A stretch of DNA of 38,251 nt from an uncultured Clostridium sp. (GCA_947571115.1 CANOWW010000018.1:1-38251); one strand, 5' to 3'; positions 19,132 through 28,418 are shown, counted from the stretch's first letter. Notes: generated from the sequence alone by a model not told the origin. Made by a program: numbers and translations.

Positions 19132-20082
19132 TTATTCTGCTGTAATACGTTCCAAATCTAACAATTCCTGCCATCTAGCATCAACTTCTTCTTGGAATTC
19201 TTTAATCATCCACTCATTGCCGGGTTTAAACATATGTTTAAATCTCTTTTGTGGACGCAAAAATTCTTCAATTGGAAGTTTCTTTGCTGGTTTATAACTA
19301 ATTTTGTATTTACCATCAATCACTTCATACAAAGGCCAATAGCAAGTTTCCACCGCCAATTTATTGATTTCCATTAAGTCCTCTGTATTGTAACCCCAAC
19401 CACGTGGGCATGGAGCCAAAACATTCAAGAAACAAGCACTCTCCGTATAAATGGCTTTTTGTGCTTTTTCATACAAATCTTTGTAATTATTCAGCGCAAT
19501 TGTCTGCGCCACATAAGGCAAATGATGCCCCACCATAATTTTACTCAAATCTTTTCTTGGCTGCATTTTCCCCGGAACCTTGGTACCAGCAGGCGTTGTA
19601 GTCGTATCTGCAAATCTTGGCGTTGCTGAAGAACGTTGAATTCCCGTGTTCATGTAGGCACCATTATCATAGCAAACATAAACCATGTCATGCCCACGTT
19701 CCATCGCGCCTGACAAGCTTTGAAGCCCGATGTCATACGTTCCACCGTCTCCACCAAAGGCAATAAATTTCGTATCTTTCTCTTTTGGCAATTTTCCTGT
19801 TGCCTTCATTGCTTTATATGCTGCTTCCACGCCTGATAACGTGGCTGCTGCATTTTCAAAAGCAGTGTGAATATACGAATCCGTCCACGCTGTGTATGGA
19901 TATAAAAAGGTTGAAACTTCCATGCAGCCAGTCGCATTGGAAACAACCACGTGGTCTTCTGGTTTGACTGCGCGAAGTATCATTCTTGCCACAGATGGTG
20001 CTCCACAACCTGCGCACATTCTGTGCCCAGAAGTTAATCTTGATTTCGTATCAACCATAATTTGTTTGTGATTATACGCCAT
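19132..20082 (-). CDS. porB: Pyruvate:ferredoxin oxidoreductase beta subunit
   Basis: Thiamine diphosphate-binding subunit. The cluster-ligand Cys pair is in RMCAGCGAPSVARM. The TPP motif is GGDGGTYDIGLQSLSGAMER, followed by CYDNGAYMNTGIQRS. Its ATG overlaps the porA stop by one base, so translation is coupled. Length 316 residues is normal for the four-subunit enzyme. Confidence 0.94.
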   Translation of the reverse strand: MAYNHKQIMVDTKSRLTSGHRMCAGCGAPSVARMILRAVKPEDHVVVSNATGCMEVSTFLYPYTAWTDSYIHTAFENAAATLSGVEAAYKAMKATGKLPKEKDTKFIAFGGDGGTYDIGLQSLSGAMERGHDMVYVCYDNGAYMNTGIQRSSATPRFADTTTTPAGTKVPGKMQPRKDLSKIMVGHHLPYVAQTIALNNYKDLYEKAQKAIYTESACFLNVLAPCPRGWGYNTEDLMEINKLAVETCYWPLYEVIDGKYKISYKPAKKLPIEEFLRPQKRFKHMFKPGNEWMIKEFQEEVDARWQELLDLERITAE

Positions 20083-21263
20083 TATTCACACCCCCTTACA
20101 CCTAAATATCTGTATGGATTGCCGATTTCTCCCGTTTTTGCAATCTCCACTAAATCTTCATAAACGCTTTCAATATCTTTTGAAGTCGTATCTCTACCAC
20201 CAATTCCGTAAACATAATTCACAGTTGGCACTTGAATTTTGCTGACAAACATACCAGAAGTTACATCTTCAAAAAGTGCGCCACCAGCTGCATTTAACGA
20301 ATCCGCTTTGTCCAAAACAGCAATTGCTTTGGCTTTTCTAAGCGCTTTTGCCACTTCCTCTGCTGGAAATGGACGAAATACTCGGATTTTCAAAACGCCA
20401 GCTTTTACGCCTTTTTCACGCAATTTATCCGCTGTGTATTTAGCCGTTCCAGCTGTTGAATTCATGCAAACAATGACCTCTTCTGCATCTTCCATTTTAT
20501 ATTCTTCAAAAAATCCGTATTTTCTGCCAGTCATTTTTTCAAAATCGCTTGCCACGTCTAAAATGACTTTTTTCGCCTTCCTCATCGCTATTGCTTGCTG
20601 CGTTTTGTGCTCAAATAAATAGCTTTGTACATCCAATGGACCAATAGCAATTGGTTCTTTGTCATTCAACAAATAATGTTCTGGCTCATATTTCCCGACA
20701 AATTCTTTGACTTTTTCGTCTTCGATTAATTCAATGTTTTCAATCGAATGTGACGTAATAAAGCCATCTTGGCACACCATCAATGGAAGCAAAACATCTT
20801 TATGCTCCGCAATTCTGTGCGCCATGACTAGATTGTCATATGCCTCCTGATTATTTTCTGAAAAAAGCATCAACCAGCCACTATCGCGCACTCCCATTGC
20901 ATCTGAATGGTCGTTGTGGATATTCAGCGGTCCTGATACCGCTCTGTTTACCAAAGACATCACAATTGGTAAACGCAAACTTGATGCAATATAAATCATT
21001 TCCCACATCAAAGATAAACCATTGGCAGAAGTCGCCGTCATGGCTCTTCCGCCCGCAGCCTGTGCGCCTATGCAAGCGCTCATGGCACTATGTTCACTTT
21101 CAACAGCCACAAATTCTGTATCGACAGTTCCATTGCTTACAAATGTTGAAAAATATTGTGGAATTTCTGTTGAAGGTGTGATTGGAAAGGCAGCAACAAC
21201 ATCTGGGTTAATTTGCTTCATGGCAATGGCTGCTGCTTCGTTTCCGCTTAAACGTTCTCTCAT
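20082..21263 (-). CDS. porA: Pyruvate:ferredoxin oxidoreductase alpha subunit
   Basis: Start at ATG 21263 (GAAAGGAG seven bases upstream), giving MRERLSGNEAAAIAMKQ; an upstream extension is in frame but lacks a start site. Domain I holds AAFPITPSTEIPQYF and VESEHSAMSACIGA. The C-terminal part holds VLDKADSLNAAGGALFED. About 393 residues. Converts pyruvate, CoA and oxidised ferredoxin to acetyl-CoA and CO2. Confidence 0.94.
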   Translation of the reverse strand: MRERLSGNEAAAIAMKQINPDVVAAFPITPSTEIPQYFSTFVSNGTVDTEFVAVESEHSAMSACIGAQAAGGRAMTATSANGLSLMWEMIYIASSLRLPIVMSLVNRAVSGPLNIHNDHSDAMGVRDSGWLMLFSENNQEAYDNLVMAHRIAEHKDVLLPLMVCQDGFITSHSIENIELIEDEKVKEFVGKYEPEHYLLNDKEPIAIGPLDVQSYLFEHKTQQAIAMRKAKKVILDVASDFEKMTGRKYGFFEEYKMEDAEEVIVCMNSTAGTAKYTADKLREKGVKAGVLKIRVFRPFPAEEVAKALRKAKAIAVLDKADSLNAAGGALFEDVTSGMFVSKIQVPTVNYVYGIGGRDTTSKDIESVYEDLVEIAKTGEIGNPYRYLGVRGCE

Positions 21264-21283
21264 ATTTTTTCTCCTTTCAAATT

Positions 21284-21568
21284 TTACTCCATTTCGATGG
21301 CGCCGAATGGACATACTTTTGCGCATACGCCGCAACCTTTGCAGGCATCATAGTCAAAATCTTCTCTTTGACAATCTTTGTTCACTGGAATGGCGTCATC
21401 TGGACACACCGGAAAACATAACCCGCATTGCTTGCATTTTTCTGATAAAAAGATTGGCTTTATAGAACGCCAGTCACCTGTTTTAAATTCTTTGGCATTA
21501 CCAGCTGTATAAATATTTCCACCAATTGTTAACTCATCCATTGGTGTATTTGCATTTATTTCTGTCAT
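21284..21568 (-). CDS. porD: Pyruvate:ferredoxin oxidoreductase delta subunit (two 4Fe-4S clusters)
   Basis: About 94 residues from ATG 21568 (AAAGGAG). Two ferredoxin motifs are visible: CKQCGLCFPVCP and CKGCGVCAKVCP. It carries electrons from the TPP site to ferredoxin. It lies 20 bases before porA. Confidence 0.94.
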   Translation of the reverse strand: MTEINANTPMDELTIGGNIYTAGNAKEFKTGDWRSIKPIFLSEKCKQCGLCFPVCPDDAIPVNKDCQREDFDYDACKGCGVCAKVCPFGAIEME

Positions 21569-21619
21569 AAAAAACTCCTTTCTAAAAAACTTTGCTTGGA
21601 ACGATGTGGGCATCGTCCC

Positions 21620-21826
21620 CTACTTTGCTGTTAAATCAATTAAATTAGATTGTACCATTTCCCAAAAATTGGGCCAATATTTCACGATAAAATAAATGAT
21701 AACTCCTATAAAAATAACGGCACATAAGATAATTATGGTATAGATTATTTTATTATATTTATTGACTTCTTCGTTGTCTGTTTTAAAGTTGACACATTTT
21801 AATAGATTTCTTAAAAACTCAATCAT
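21620..21826 (-). CDS. Small single-helix membrane protein inside the por operon
   Basis: Length 68 residues. One membrane helix (about residues 27-50) and short polar ends. It starts 2 bases after the porG stop and reads into porD. Not recognised. Length and topology recall SecE-type or other small anchors, but no SecE motif is seen. It may tether or support the complex at the membrane; that is inference by position. Confidence 0.55.
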   Translation of the reverse strand: MIEFLRNLLKCVNFKTDNEEVNKYNKIIYTIIILCAVIFIGVIIYFIVKYWPNFWEMVQSNLIDLTAK

Positions 21827-21827
21827 A

Positions 21828-22409
21828 TTATTTTACCTTTTCTACTGATTTTAAAGCCATTTCCAATGCTTTCATATTGCCTTCAATCACTTCTGGTTTT
21901 TTCGCAAATTTATGCTTAAAAGAACCAATCATGTCATTTAAAAAGTCTTCTTCTGTCATAATTTTGCTTACCTTTACAATGGCTGCAAGCATTGGTGTAT
22001 TAGGAAAATATCTTCCTAATGTTTCCATGGAAACTTTTCTCGCATCGATTTTATAAATATCTCCTGCATAATTTTTTAGCATCTTTTTAATATATTCATC
22101 ATCTTGTGTTGTATTAATGACAATCGCACCAGTCGTTTTTAAACCTGCAGTTACGTCAACTGATTCTAAAAGTGTGTCATCCACAACTACTACATAATCT
22201 GGTTCATAAATATTAGAATGAATGGTAATTGGTGTATTGCTAATTCTGTTATAAGCAGTAATGGGAGCTCCCATTCTTTCAGGACCGTATTCCGGAAAGC
22301 CTTGGATGTATTTTCCTGTATTAAAGGCTGCATCTGCAAGAAGTAGTGATGCCGTTTTTGCACCTTGACCACCACGTCCATGCCATCTGATTTCAATTAA
22401 ATCTTGCAT
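21828..22409 (-). CDS. porG: Pyruvate:ferredoxin oxidoreductase gamma subunit
   Basis: Length 193 residues from ATG 22409 (AAAGGAGG). The family N-terminus IRWHGRGGQGAKTASLLLA and FPEYGPERMGAP are both present. First gene of the por operon (porG, small membrane protein, porD, porA, porB). Confidence 0.93.
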   Translation of the reverse strand: MQDLIEIRWHGRGGQGAKTASLLLADAAFNTGKYIQGFPEYGPERMGAPITAYNRISNTPITIHSNIYEPDYVVVVDDTLLESVDVTAGLKTTGAIVINTTQDDEYIKKMLKNYAGDIYKIDARKVSMETLGRYFPNTPMLAAIVKVSKIMTEEDFLNDMIGSFKHKFAKKPEVIEGNMKALEMALKSVEKVK

Positions 22410-22529
22410 ACAAAATCCTCCTTTTATAGAAATTTATTGAAAATCATTTCTTGTAAGTTTAAGTATATATTTTTTAGAGAAAAAAGTCAACTAATTCTAA
22501 AAAGTTTAAGAAAAAAACGAAAATAAAAT

Positions 22530-22560
22530 GAATCAGGATACCAAAAAAGCATCCTGATTC
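22530..22560 (-). terminator. Terminator of the toxin-antitoxin pair
   Basis: Perfect arms GAATCAGGAT / ATCCTGATTC around an 11-base loop; T-rich sequence follows on the minus strand. Confidence 0.75.
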
Positions 22561-22625
22561 TCAAAATTCACACAATTTTTTATATTTTCTTCACAAATAA
22601 AACACAAATTTATGTACAAATTTTG

Positions 22626-22943
22626 CTATAATAAACCACCATCTATATAATTTCTTCCACAATAATACATATGAGATATTAAAATACATTTATCTTCTTC
22701 TATAATTGTATATAAAATCACATAATTATTAATTACAATTTTCCTGTATTCCCTATTCAATCTATCTCTTCTATTTATCTTAGGATATATTTGAGGATAT
22801 TTTTCTAATTCTCCTATTGCCTTAATTATATTTTCTCTCAATCGATTAGCCGAATTTTGAGCTTTTAGTTTTTTCTCAATATATTCACATATCTCTTCTA
22901 TTTCTTCTAAACAAGTCTCAGAAATTTTTATTTTATATTCCAT
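22626..22943 (-). CDS. RelE/ParE-type toxin
   Basis: Length 105 residues. Typical family order: KISETCLEEIEEICEYI helices, LEKYPQIYPKIN turn, then REYRKIVINNYVILYTI strands. It overlaps the antitoxin gene by 11 bases. RelE members cut mRNA at the ribosome and ParE members poison gyrase; which applies cannot be told from the sequence alone. Confidence 0.82.
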   Translation of the reverse strand: MEYKIKISETCLEEIEEICEYIEKKLKAQNSANRLRENIIKAIGELEKYPQIYPKINRRDRLNREYRKIVINNYVILYTIIEEDKCILISHMYYCGRNYIDGGLL

Positions 22944-23094
22944 ATTTCTCTTTCCATTCTCTAAAAACTTCTGTTATACTTTTTACTCTCCCCTTTTTAT
23001 AATCTTCTTCAGATTTCAGTAATTTTTCTTCGATTTTCCTATTTAAAATCTCCCTTTTATTTCTTATTCCCTTAATATTCACTACTTGTTTCAT
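22933..23094 (-). CDS. Antitoxin partner of the RelE/ParE-type toxin
   Basis: About 53 residues from ATG 23094 (AGAGGTG upstream); the frame extends further but the ribosome site supports this start. Charged and helical, rich in Lys and Glu, with no DNA-binding motif clearly visible. It precedes and overlaps the toxin, the usual order. Confidence 0.7.
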   Translation of the reverse strand: MKQVVNIKGIRNKREILNRKIEEKLLKSEEDYKKGRVKSITEVFREWKEKYGI

Positions 23095-23142
23095 ATTAAT
23101 AACACCTCTTTCTTTTTTATTATAACACAAATTTAACCAAAA

Positions 23143-24180
23143 CTATATTTTTTTATAGATTTTTTCATATTCTTTTTTTATTTCTTTCTTATTAATATTG
23201 CGATTTATCATTAAATTATAGCTGTCTAAATATTTCATTTTCCCAATGATTTTCATGTCTGGAAACAATTCCTGCATAATATTTTGCGAAATTTCATACA
23301 TATTGGTTTTATTAAGTACAAGATTGATTTTTTCATTTGCAATTTTCCAGTCATTTTCAATAACTTCCAGCATATTTTTTGCTTTTTTAATACCAAGAAT
23401 ATTGGGTTCTACCAAAAAAATGATTTTCTGGCTATAATAAAAAATTCGCTTTGTATAATCATTTTCAAGATTAGAGGATGTATCAATCAAAATCAACTGA
23501 TATTCTTTTTTCAGCTCATTCATCATTTTTTGCAATGTAAAAAAATTCACATTTTCTTGATTGGGAAAAATATTTTTCAGATTATATAAAACATCTAAAT
23601 TTTTGTTCACATTTACAATCATATTTTTTACATTTCCTTGCGCTTCTGGGTTTTTCTTTAATTTCAAAATCGTCTTAATATGATTTTCATCTAAATCAAA
23701 ATCTATCAATAATGTTTTTGAATTTTTCTTTTCCACATTTTGGGCAAGAAATGTGGAAAACGTACTTTTTCCAATTCCACTAGCCCCGGAAATTGCCATT
23801 ATTTTTGAGGTATAATTTTGAATTGGCATTACTTTGACTGGTGGAAGGCTTTTTTCAAAATCAGCCAAGTCCAAGTCTAGGGTATGATAAAATTTCAAAT
23901 TCTCGTCTTCTTTTACTGCATCTTGTGAATTTTCCCCATTAAATAATACAATAAAAATATTTTCTTGTAATTTGCGAATCATCTCAATCAACTTTTCCAC
24001 AGAATAATGCTCAATTATATTTGTACACAAAAACAAAATTTCTACTGTTTGCTCGCGTTCTAAAGCCTCCAAAAGCTCGTCATCAGAACCAATATCGTCT
24101 AACAACACTTCATAATTTTCCAACTTTTTTATTTTCTGATTTAGCATAGGATTTCCTATGGCAGTTAAAACTTTTCTCAT
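23143..24180 (-). CDS. CpaE/MinD-like ATPase of the secretion cluster
   Basis: Length 345 residues. An N-terminal receiver-like domain (about residues 1-110) without clear Asp phosphorylation is followed by a MinD/ParA P-loop domain: AISGASGIGKSTFSTFLA and LLIDFDLDENHIKTIL, then LILIDTSSN. This order is that of CpaE/TadZ, which positions pilus or secretion machines. It lies 9 bases after virB4 and so is probably co-transcribed with it. Confidence 0.8.
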   Translation of the reverse strand: MRKVLTAIGNPMLNQKIKKLENYEVLLDDIGSDDELLEALEREQTVEILFLCTNIIEHYSVEKLIEMIRKLQENIFIVLFNGENSQDAVKEDENLKFYHTLDLDLADFEKSLPPVKVMPIQNYTSKIMAISGASGIGKSTFSTFLAQNVEKKNSKTLLIDFDLDENHIKTILKLKKNPEAQGNVKNMIVNVNKNLDVLYNLKNIFPNQENVNFFTLQKMMNELKKEYQLILIDTSSNLENDYTKRIFYYSQKIIFLVEPNILGIKKAKNMLEVIENDWKIANEKINLVLNKTNMYEISQNIMQELFPDMKIIGKMKYLDSYNLMINRNINKKEIKKEYEKIYKKI

Positions 24181-24189
24181 TTTTTCCTC

Positions 24190-25971
24190 CTAAATAATTA
24201 AATTTTTTTCGTAATCCGATGCTTCGACCTTTGCCAAAATGTGGTCATCTCCAATAAACATCAAGCTTTCGCCCCTTTTTAGAGATTTCATTTCTATCCT
24301 TTCTTTTTCCGAAATATTGGCGTATTTTTCAAGCACCAAAATGTTTTCCTCTTCCAAAGAAAAAAACGATTTGATACTGCAATTGTTCAAAATGCTCTTT
24401 CCATAAGCGCCACCTTCTAGGCTAAACAGGTCCGAAACGTCTTGCGTTATCGCAACCGCGCTACCGCCAAATTTACGAATCGTCTTGAAAATTTTATAAA
24501 TAAAACTTGCCACAAATCCGCTTGATGTAACACCAATTAAACGCCAGATTTCGTCCAAATAAATGGCTTTATTTTCGCTTCTATCTTTTTTGATTTTATC
24601 CCAAAAAATATCGGTAAACATATACATTCCATATTTTAAATTGTCTTCGCCCAAATCGTAAATATCGCCAATTATCAACTTATTATCAAGCTCTACATTG
24701 GTATGATGATTGAAAAATTTAAGCGAACCAAATACAAATGGATATAATTTTAGCTTGAAAAATTTGTCTTTCTCATCATCCAGACTGTTGTACAAATCCT
24801 CCAAAATCGGCATTTCGTCTGCTGTTTTGAATTGTGGAATAACCACAACTTTCCCATTTTCCGTTTTTTGAAATAAGGTTTCGTCCTCAAAAGTGATGCC
24901 TTTTTGTGCGTACATTTGAATAAGTTTTTCTTCCAAAATTGCCATTTTTTCTTCGTCCATTTGTCCAAAAATCAGGCTAAAAAATCCCCTTAATTTTAAC
25001 AATTTACTACTCAAATAGCCTTCGCCGTCCTCGATACTTTCCTCACGAATATCAAAAATATTGAGATAAGTATGTGAACTTGGTCCCAGCTTAATCAGCG
25101 TTCCATCAAGGCTTTCAGCAATTTTGTTATACTCTCTTTCTGGGTCGATGACATATTGCGAAATGCCTAGCAAACGATACCTTAAAATAAGCAACTTAAT
25201 GTAAAACGATTTTCCTGCGCCGCTTGTCCCAAACACGCACATATTGGCGTTTTTATATTTATTTTTACTAAAACGGTCAACCAAAATCATGGAATTATTG
25301 TAAATATTGCTTCCTAAAAAAATGCCATTTTCATCGCATAAAGTTGACGAAATAAATGGATATGTTCCGCTTAATCCCTGTGTTAAAACATTGCGCGCTG
25401 ACACTTCCTTCAAATCCTTGCTGTTTTCCATAATAGGTAAACATGCCATAAAAGTCTGCTCTTGCCTAAAACTTGCCTTTTTTGTCACAAATCCCGAAGA
25501 TTGCAAAATGCCATTAATTTTTGCCAGACTTCGCGCAAGCTCCTTCTCATCCTCTGCAATTACCATGCAATACGTGTACAAATAATACAAATCCTCGTTA
25601 TTAACTTGGATTTCTTTTCGGATGTATTTTGCATCATTATAGGAAAACGCCGCCAAGTCAATGTCCTCTTTATTGGCATTCCCAAATTTCAAGTCCACCC
25701 CAGTATTCCCAATATGGTACGTCAAATCCTTGATCGCCTTAAACGCATCTTGCTTTTCATAAAACATCGAAATATTGGCATTTACATTGCTATTTATTAA
25801 ATTTTTGAAAAGAATCTCACTATGTTCCCTTTCATAGTCCACAATCAACAGTCCCGCATAATATTTTCCATTGACTTCTAGCCACTTGGGGTTTGTCATA
25901 TCTACATAACTTGGCGCCAATTTGTCCTTTAAATTTACTGTTCCTTTTAAATAATTTTCTATTTTTTCCAC
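24190..25971 (-). CDS. virB4: VirB4-type type IV secretion ATPase
   Basis: Length 593 residues. Walker A FGTSGAGKSFYIKLL; YVIDPEREYNKIA; Walker B AIYLDEIWRLIG; then AVAITQDVSDLF. It energises assembly or transport in type IV secretion. The separate 185-residue protein at 25995-26552 lies immediately upstream. Compared with complete VirB4 (about 800) the N-terminal part is shortened, so that upstream gene may supply part of it. No in-frame CGG. Confidence 0.9.
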   Translation of the reverse strand: MEKIENYLKGTVNLKDKLAPSYVDMTNPKWLEVNGKYYAGLLIVDYEREHSEILFKNLINSNVNANISMFYEKQDAFKAIKDLTYHIGNTGVDLKFGNANKEDIDLAAFSYNDAKYIRKEIQVNNEDLYYLYTYCMVIAEDEKELARSLAKINGILQSSGFVTKKASFRQEQTFMACLPIMENSKDLKEVSARNVLTQGLSGTYPFISSTLCDENGIFLGSNIYNNSMILVDRFSKNKYKNANMCVFGTSGAGKSFYIKLLILRYRLLGISQYVIDPEREYNKIAESLDGTLIKLGPSSHTYLNIFDIREESIEDGEGYLSSKLLKLRGFFSLIFGQMDEEKMAILEEKLIQMYAQKGITFEDETLFQKTENGKVVVIPQFKTADEMPILEDLYNSLDDEKDKFFKLKLYPFVFGSLKFFNHHTNVELDNKLIIGDIYDLGEDNLKYGMYMFTDIFWDKIKKDRSENKAIYLDEIWRLIGVTSSGFVASFIYKIFKTIRKFGGSAVAITQDVSDLFSLEGGAYGKSILNNCSIKSFFSLEEENILVLEKYANISEKERIEMKSLKRGESLMFIGDDHILAKVEASDYEKNLII

Positions 25972-25994
25972 CTCTATTCAATTTTATTTTGGAT

Positions 25995-26552
25995 TTATTT
26001 CATAAAAGAATTAAAAATATTTAGAATTTCTTGTTTCGACTTAATTTCCTCTATCACATTCCCACATCTGGTTAATGTGTCTTTGATTTTAAAATAACAT
26101 TCGTTTAAATATTCATAAGCCTGACTTTCTTCATTGGTAAAATCTTCTTTTGCCTTTCCGAGAATATCAACTTTTTTTCGAATAATTAAATAAAAATTCT
26201 TAGATGACGAATTTTTCTCTTGATTTAATTTTGTCACAAATTCTATGTAATGTTCTTGAATTTCTTTGATTTTTTGATTATTTTCTTTTTTATTTTTAAT
26301 TTGGGAAATCATATTAGAAATATCTTCTTTTTTACTTTGAATAAGTATTTGGATATCAAAATCACAAGTTTTCAAAAAATTTTTATACGAATTAATAATC
26401 GCTTCTTTTTCTAAATTTGATTTTAAATCATAATTAATGGGAAAAATTTTCAAGATTTTGATAAAAGAATTTTTATGAAAGATTAGCCCGCTGTCATAAA
26501 TATCCTCAAAAGGCAACCATTCTTGCGTTGTTTGCTTTTGATTTAATTTCAA
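25995..26552 (-). CDS. Small protein fixed upstream of virB4 (TraC-like)
   Basis: Length 185 residues; the start appears to be TTG 26552 behind AAAGGAG. Recurrent beginning QEWLPFEDIYDSGLIFHKN, as in Firmicutes conjugation proteins that precede VirB4, then long charged helices. Probably the detached N-terminal part of the VirB4 module. 23 bases separate it from virB4. Confidence 0.68.
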   Translation of the reverse strand: MKLNQKQTTQEWLPFEDIYDSGLIFHKNSFIKILKIFPINYDLKSNLEKEAIINSYKNFLKTCDFDIQILIQSKKEDISNMISQIKNKKENNQKIKEIQEHYIEFVTKLNQEKNSSSKNFYLIIRKKVDILGKAKEDFTNEESQAYEYLNECYFKIKDTLTRCGNVIEEIKSKQEILNIFNSFMK

Positions 26553-26642
26553 AATTTAACTCCTTTCTGCAATTTTTTATTATCATACAACATAAAATTA
26601 CGAATGTCAAGTGTTTTTTTAATTTTTTAACTTTTTTATTTT

Positions 26643-26690
26643 AGTACAAACGGGAAACAACGAACGTTTTTCAGTTCGTTGCCTCCAACA
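26643..26690 (-). terminator. Hairpin after the 26701-27009 gene
   Basis: Arms CAACGAAC / GTTCGTTG around eight bases, with further GGA/TCC pairing outside. The T-run is weak, so terminator function is tentative. Confidence 0.45.
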
Positions 26691-26700
26691 TTATACTTTT

Positions 26701-27009
26701 TTATGGTAGCAGCCCTTTGGTTTTGTAATATTCCGGCGGAAAATGACCTGTAAGCGGATTTTTTGGATAACAGATTCCATAGCAGAAAGCCACTTTATCA
26801 ATTCTGTATAATAAATCCAAATTTTCCTCCACTTTTTGTTCAATCAGTTCAAGATTATTATAAAACTTAGAACCTTTTAGCCAATCGTTGACCGTTTCAA
26901 CTATTGCTTTATCTTTATAAGGTTTCTCCTGCCGAAAAAGGATACCAATAACTAAATTTTGCAAATCTTGCTCATTTTTTACATCTTCATTATGTATTAC
27001 CTCTGCCAT
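26701..27009 (-). CDS. Unknown accessory protein with one in-frame CGG
   Basis: About 102 residues from ATG 27009 (AAAGGAGGG eight bases upstream). Not recognised. Predicted mainly helical (NDWLKGSKFYNNLELIEQKV). The C-terminus is Pro- and Tyr-rich. CGG at 26934 encodes Arg in ILFRQEKPY; a +1 shift there meets a stop shortly after. The promoter at 27106-27134 matches those of other CGG-bearing accessory genes in part. Confidence 0.6.
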   Translation of the reverse strand: MAEVIHNEDVKNEQDLQNLVIGILFRQEKPYKDKAIVETVNDWLKGSKFYNNLELIEQKVEENLDLLYRIDKVAFCYGICYPKNPLTGHFPPEYYKTKGLLP

Positions 27010-27105
27010 TTTATACCCTCCTTTAGTCGTTTTACTGCAAAAGTATTTTTCACCTCCCATAAACAATTGTTTTTGGCGTCACCTAAATATCTTTATTTCA
27101 TAAAA

Positions 27106-27134
27106 AATATATCACATATTTCCATTTTTTTCAA
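27106..27134 (-). promoter_or_regulatory. Promoter of the 26701-27009 gene
   Basis: TTGAAA (27134-27129), 17 bases, TATATT (27111-27106). The spacer ends in ATGTGA, as in the 30848 promoter. Confidence 0.55.
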
Positions 27135-27213
27135 GTGCCAATATTTAAAAAAATTTTTTAATTTTTGCATATTTCAAAAAAATTTGCTCATACTATATTC
27201 TATAAGGTTTATA

Positions 27214-27595
27214 TTAACCTAACTTAAGAGTAATACGAGGTCGAAAGGCTTTTTATTATTCGAGCCAAGATGTGATGTGGCTTAAGAAATCCTTAGGTTG
27301 CATTATGTCGGACGCGAAGAGTAAATTATTTGTTTGTAAGCTATTTTTATAAAGCGTGAGAAATTTTGTGAAGCAAAATTTCGCTCGCATTTATAAAATA
27401 GGAATTATTCCTATTTTATAATGGTTAAATGATAGGTAATTTATTTGAAGTCGTGATGATACTTGTATTTATCGTGGTTAATATTAGTCTCACGCCAGAT
27501 GAATTTAGTTATAGATAAGTGCATTTATTGTCTAGCAACGGATTAATATATGTGGTATATAGCTTATTCATATAGCGATATATGTTAGGTTAAAC
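27214..27595 (+). ncRNA. Candidate long structured RNA, family not recognised
   Basis: No coding frame spans this region. AACCTAAC (27216-27223) can pair with GTTAGGTT (27586-27593), closing about 370 bases. Inside are clear hairpins: GAAATTTTG/CAAAATTTC near 27360-27383, ATAAAATAGGA/TCCTATTTTAT near 27393-27420, and AGCCA/TGGCT near 27261. Outside lies TTAGC-TGAAA-GCTAA. It does not resemble RNase P, tmRNA, 6S or a group II intron end that I know. The strand is uncertain. A second TTAGGTT at 27292 could compete for the closing stem. Confidence 0.45.
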
Positions 27596-27643
27596 TATTA
27601 TGTATATTAGTTTTAGCTGAAAGCTAATATAAGCTTTATCGAT

Positions 27644-27680
27644 GAACCGTTACTTAAGTGAATTCTTAAGTAGCGGTTTC
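27644..27680. repeat. Long hairpin overlapping the trmN6 stop
   Basis: GAACCGTTACTTAAG pairs with CTTAAGTAGCGGTTTC. Neither side has a strong T-run, but it could terminate trmN6 or end the candidate RNA. Confidence 0.4.
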
Positions 27681-28418
27681 AATTTGTCTTCCATAAATTC
27701 TCCTAATTTCTTCTGTTTCGTCTCCGTTTTCGTCATAAATCACCAGGGGCTTGTCAATTTTCAAAAACGGGTTCGCAAATTTTACCGCCTTTACCAAAAT
27801 CAAATTCGGCTTTTCATTTGGTTTAGAATGGACAAACCTGACTTTTTTCGGCTCCAAACGATATTTTCGCAACATACACATAATATCCACAAGCCTTTCC
27901 GCCCTGTGGACCATGTAAAATTCGCCTTTATCCTTAAGCAATTTACTCGCTTGCTGGATTACATCTTCCAACGTGCATTTGACCTCATGCCTTGCAATCA
28001 TCTGGATTTCGTCCTCATTTTGAATGCCCGTATTTGCCTTTTTATAGGGCGGGTTGGTCACAACGCAGTCCATCGAATTGGGTTCCAAAACGTCAAAAAT
28101 TTGGCAAATATCAGCATTCACAATTTCAAATTTGTCCTCTAATTGATTCAGCTGCACGCTTCTTTTTGCCATATCAGCCACATTTTTTTGGATTTCCACA
28201 CCATAAATTTTTCGCAAATTCGTTTTTTTGCACAACAACAAACCAATAATTCCTGTCCCAGTTCCGATATCCACAATCACGCTATTTCTCTTGATTTCCT
28301 TAGCAAAATCCGCCAAAAGCACACTGTCCACACCAAAACAAAAACCATTCTTATTTTGAATTAACTTTAACCCCTCATACTGCAAATCGTCAACTCTCTC
28401 ATTTTCTAATAAATTCAT
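27666..28418 (-). CDS. trmN6: tRNA1(Val) A37 N6-methyltransferase, TrmN6/YfiC type
   Basis: S-adenosylmethionine-dependent methyltransferase. DVGTGTGIIGLLLC-type motif I (VIDIGTGTGIIGLL class), then the catalytic VVTNPPYKK (NPPY). The N-terminus KNGFCFGVDSVLLADFA is typical. Length 250 residues. Probably acts on tRNA adenine, from family knowledge. No in-frame CGG. Confidence 0.86.
   Translation of the reverse strand: MNLLENERVDDLQYEGLKLIQNKNGFCFGVDSVLLADFAKEIKRNSVIVDIGTGTGIIGLLLCKKTNLRKIYGVEIQKNVADMAKRSVQLNQLEDKFEIVNADICQIFDVLEPNSMDCVVTNPPYKKANTGIQNEDEIQMIARHEVKCTLEDVIQQASKLLKDKGEFYMVHRAERLVDIMCMLRKYRLEPKKVRFVHSKPNEKPNLILVKAVKFANPFLKIDKPLVIYDENGDETEEIRRIYGRQIETAT

Noticed and set aside
27214..27660. 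tRNA, RNase P, tmRNA or group II intron in the gene-free interval
   Set aside because: None of their conserved cores could be recognised.
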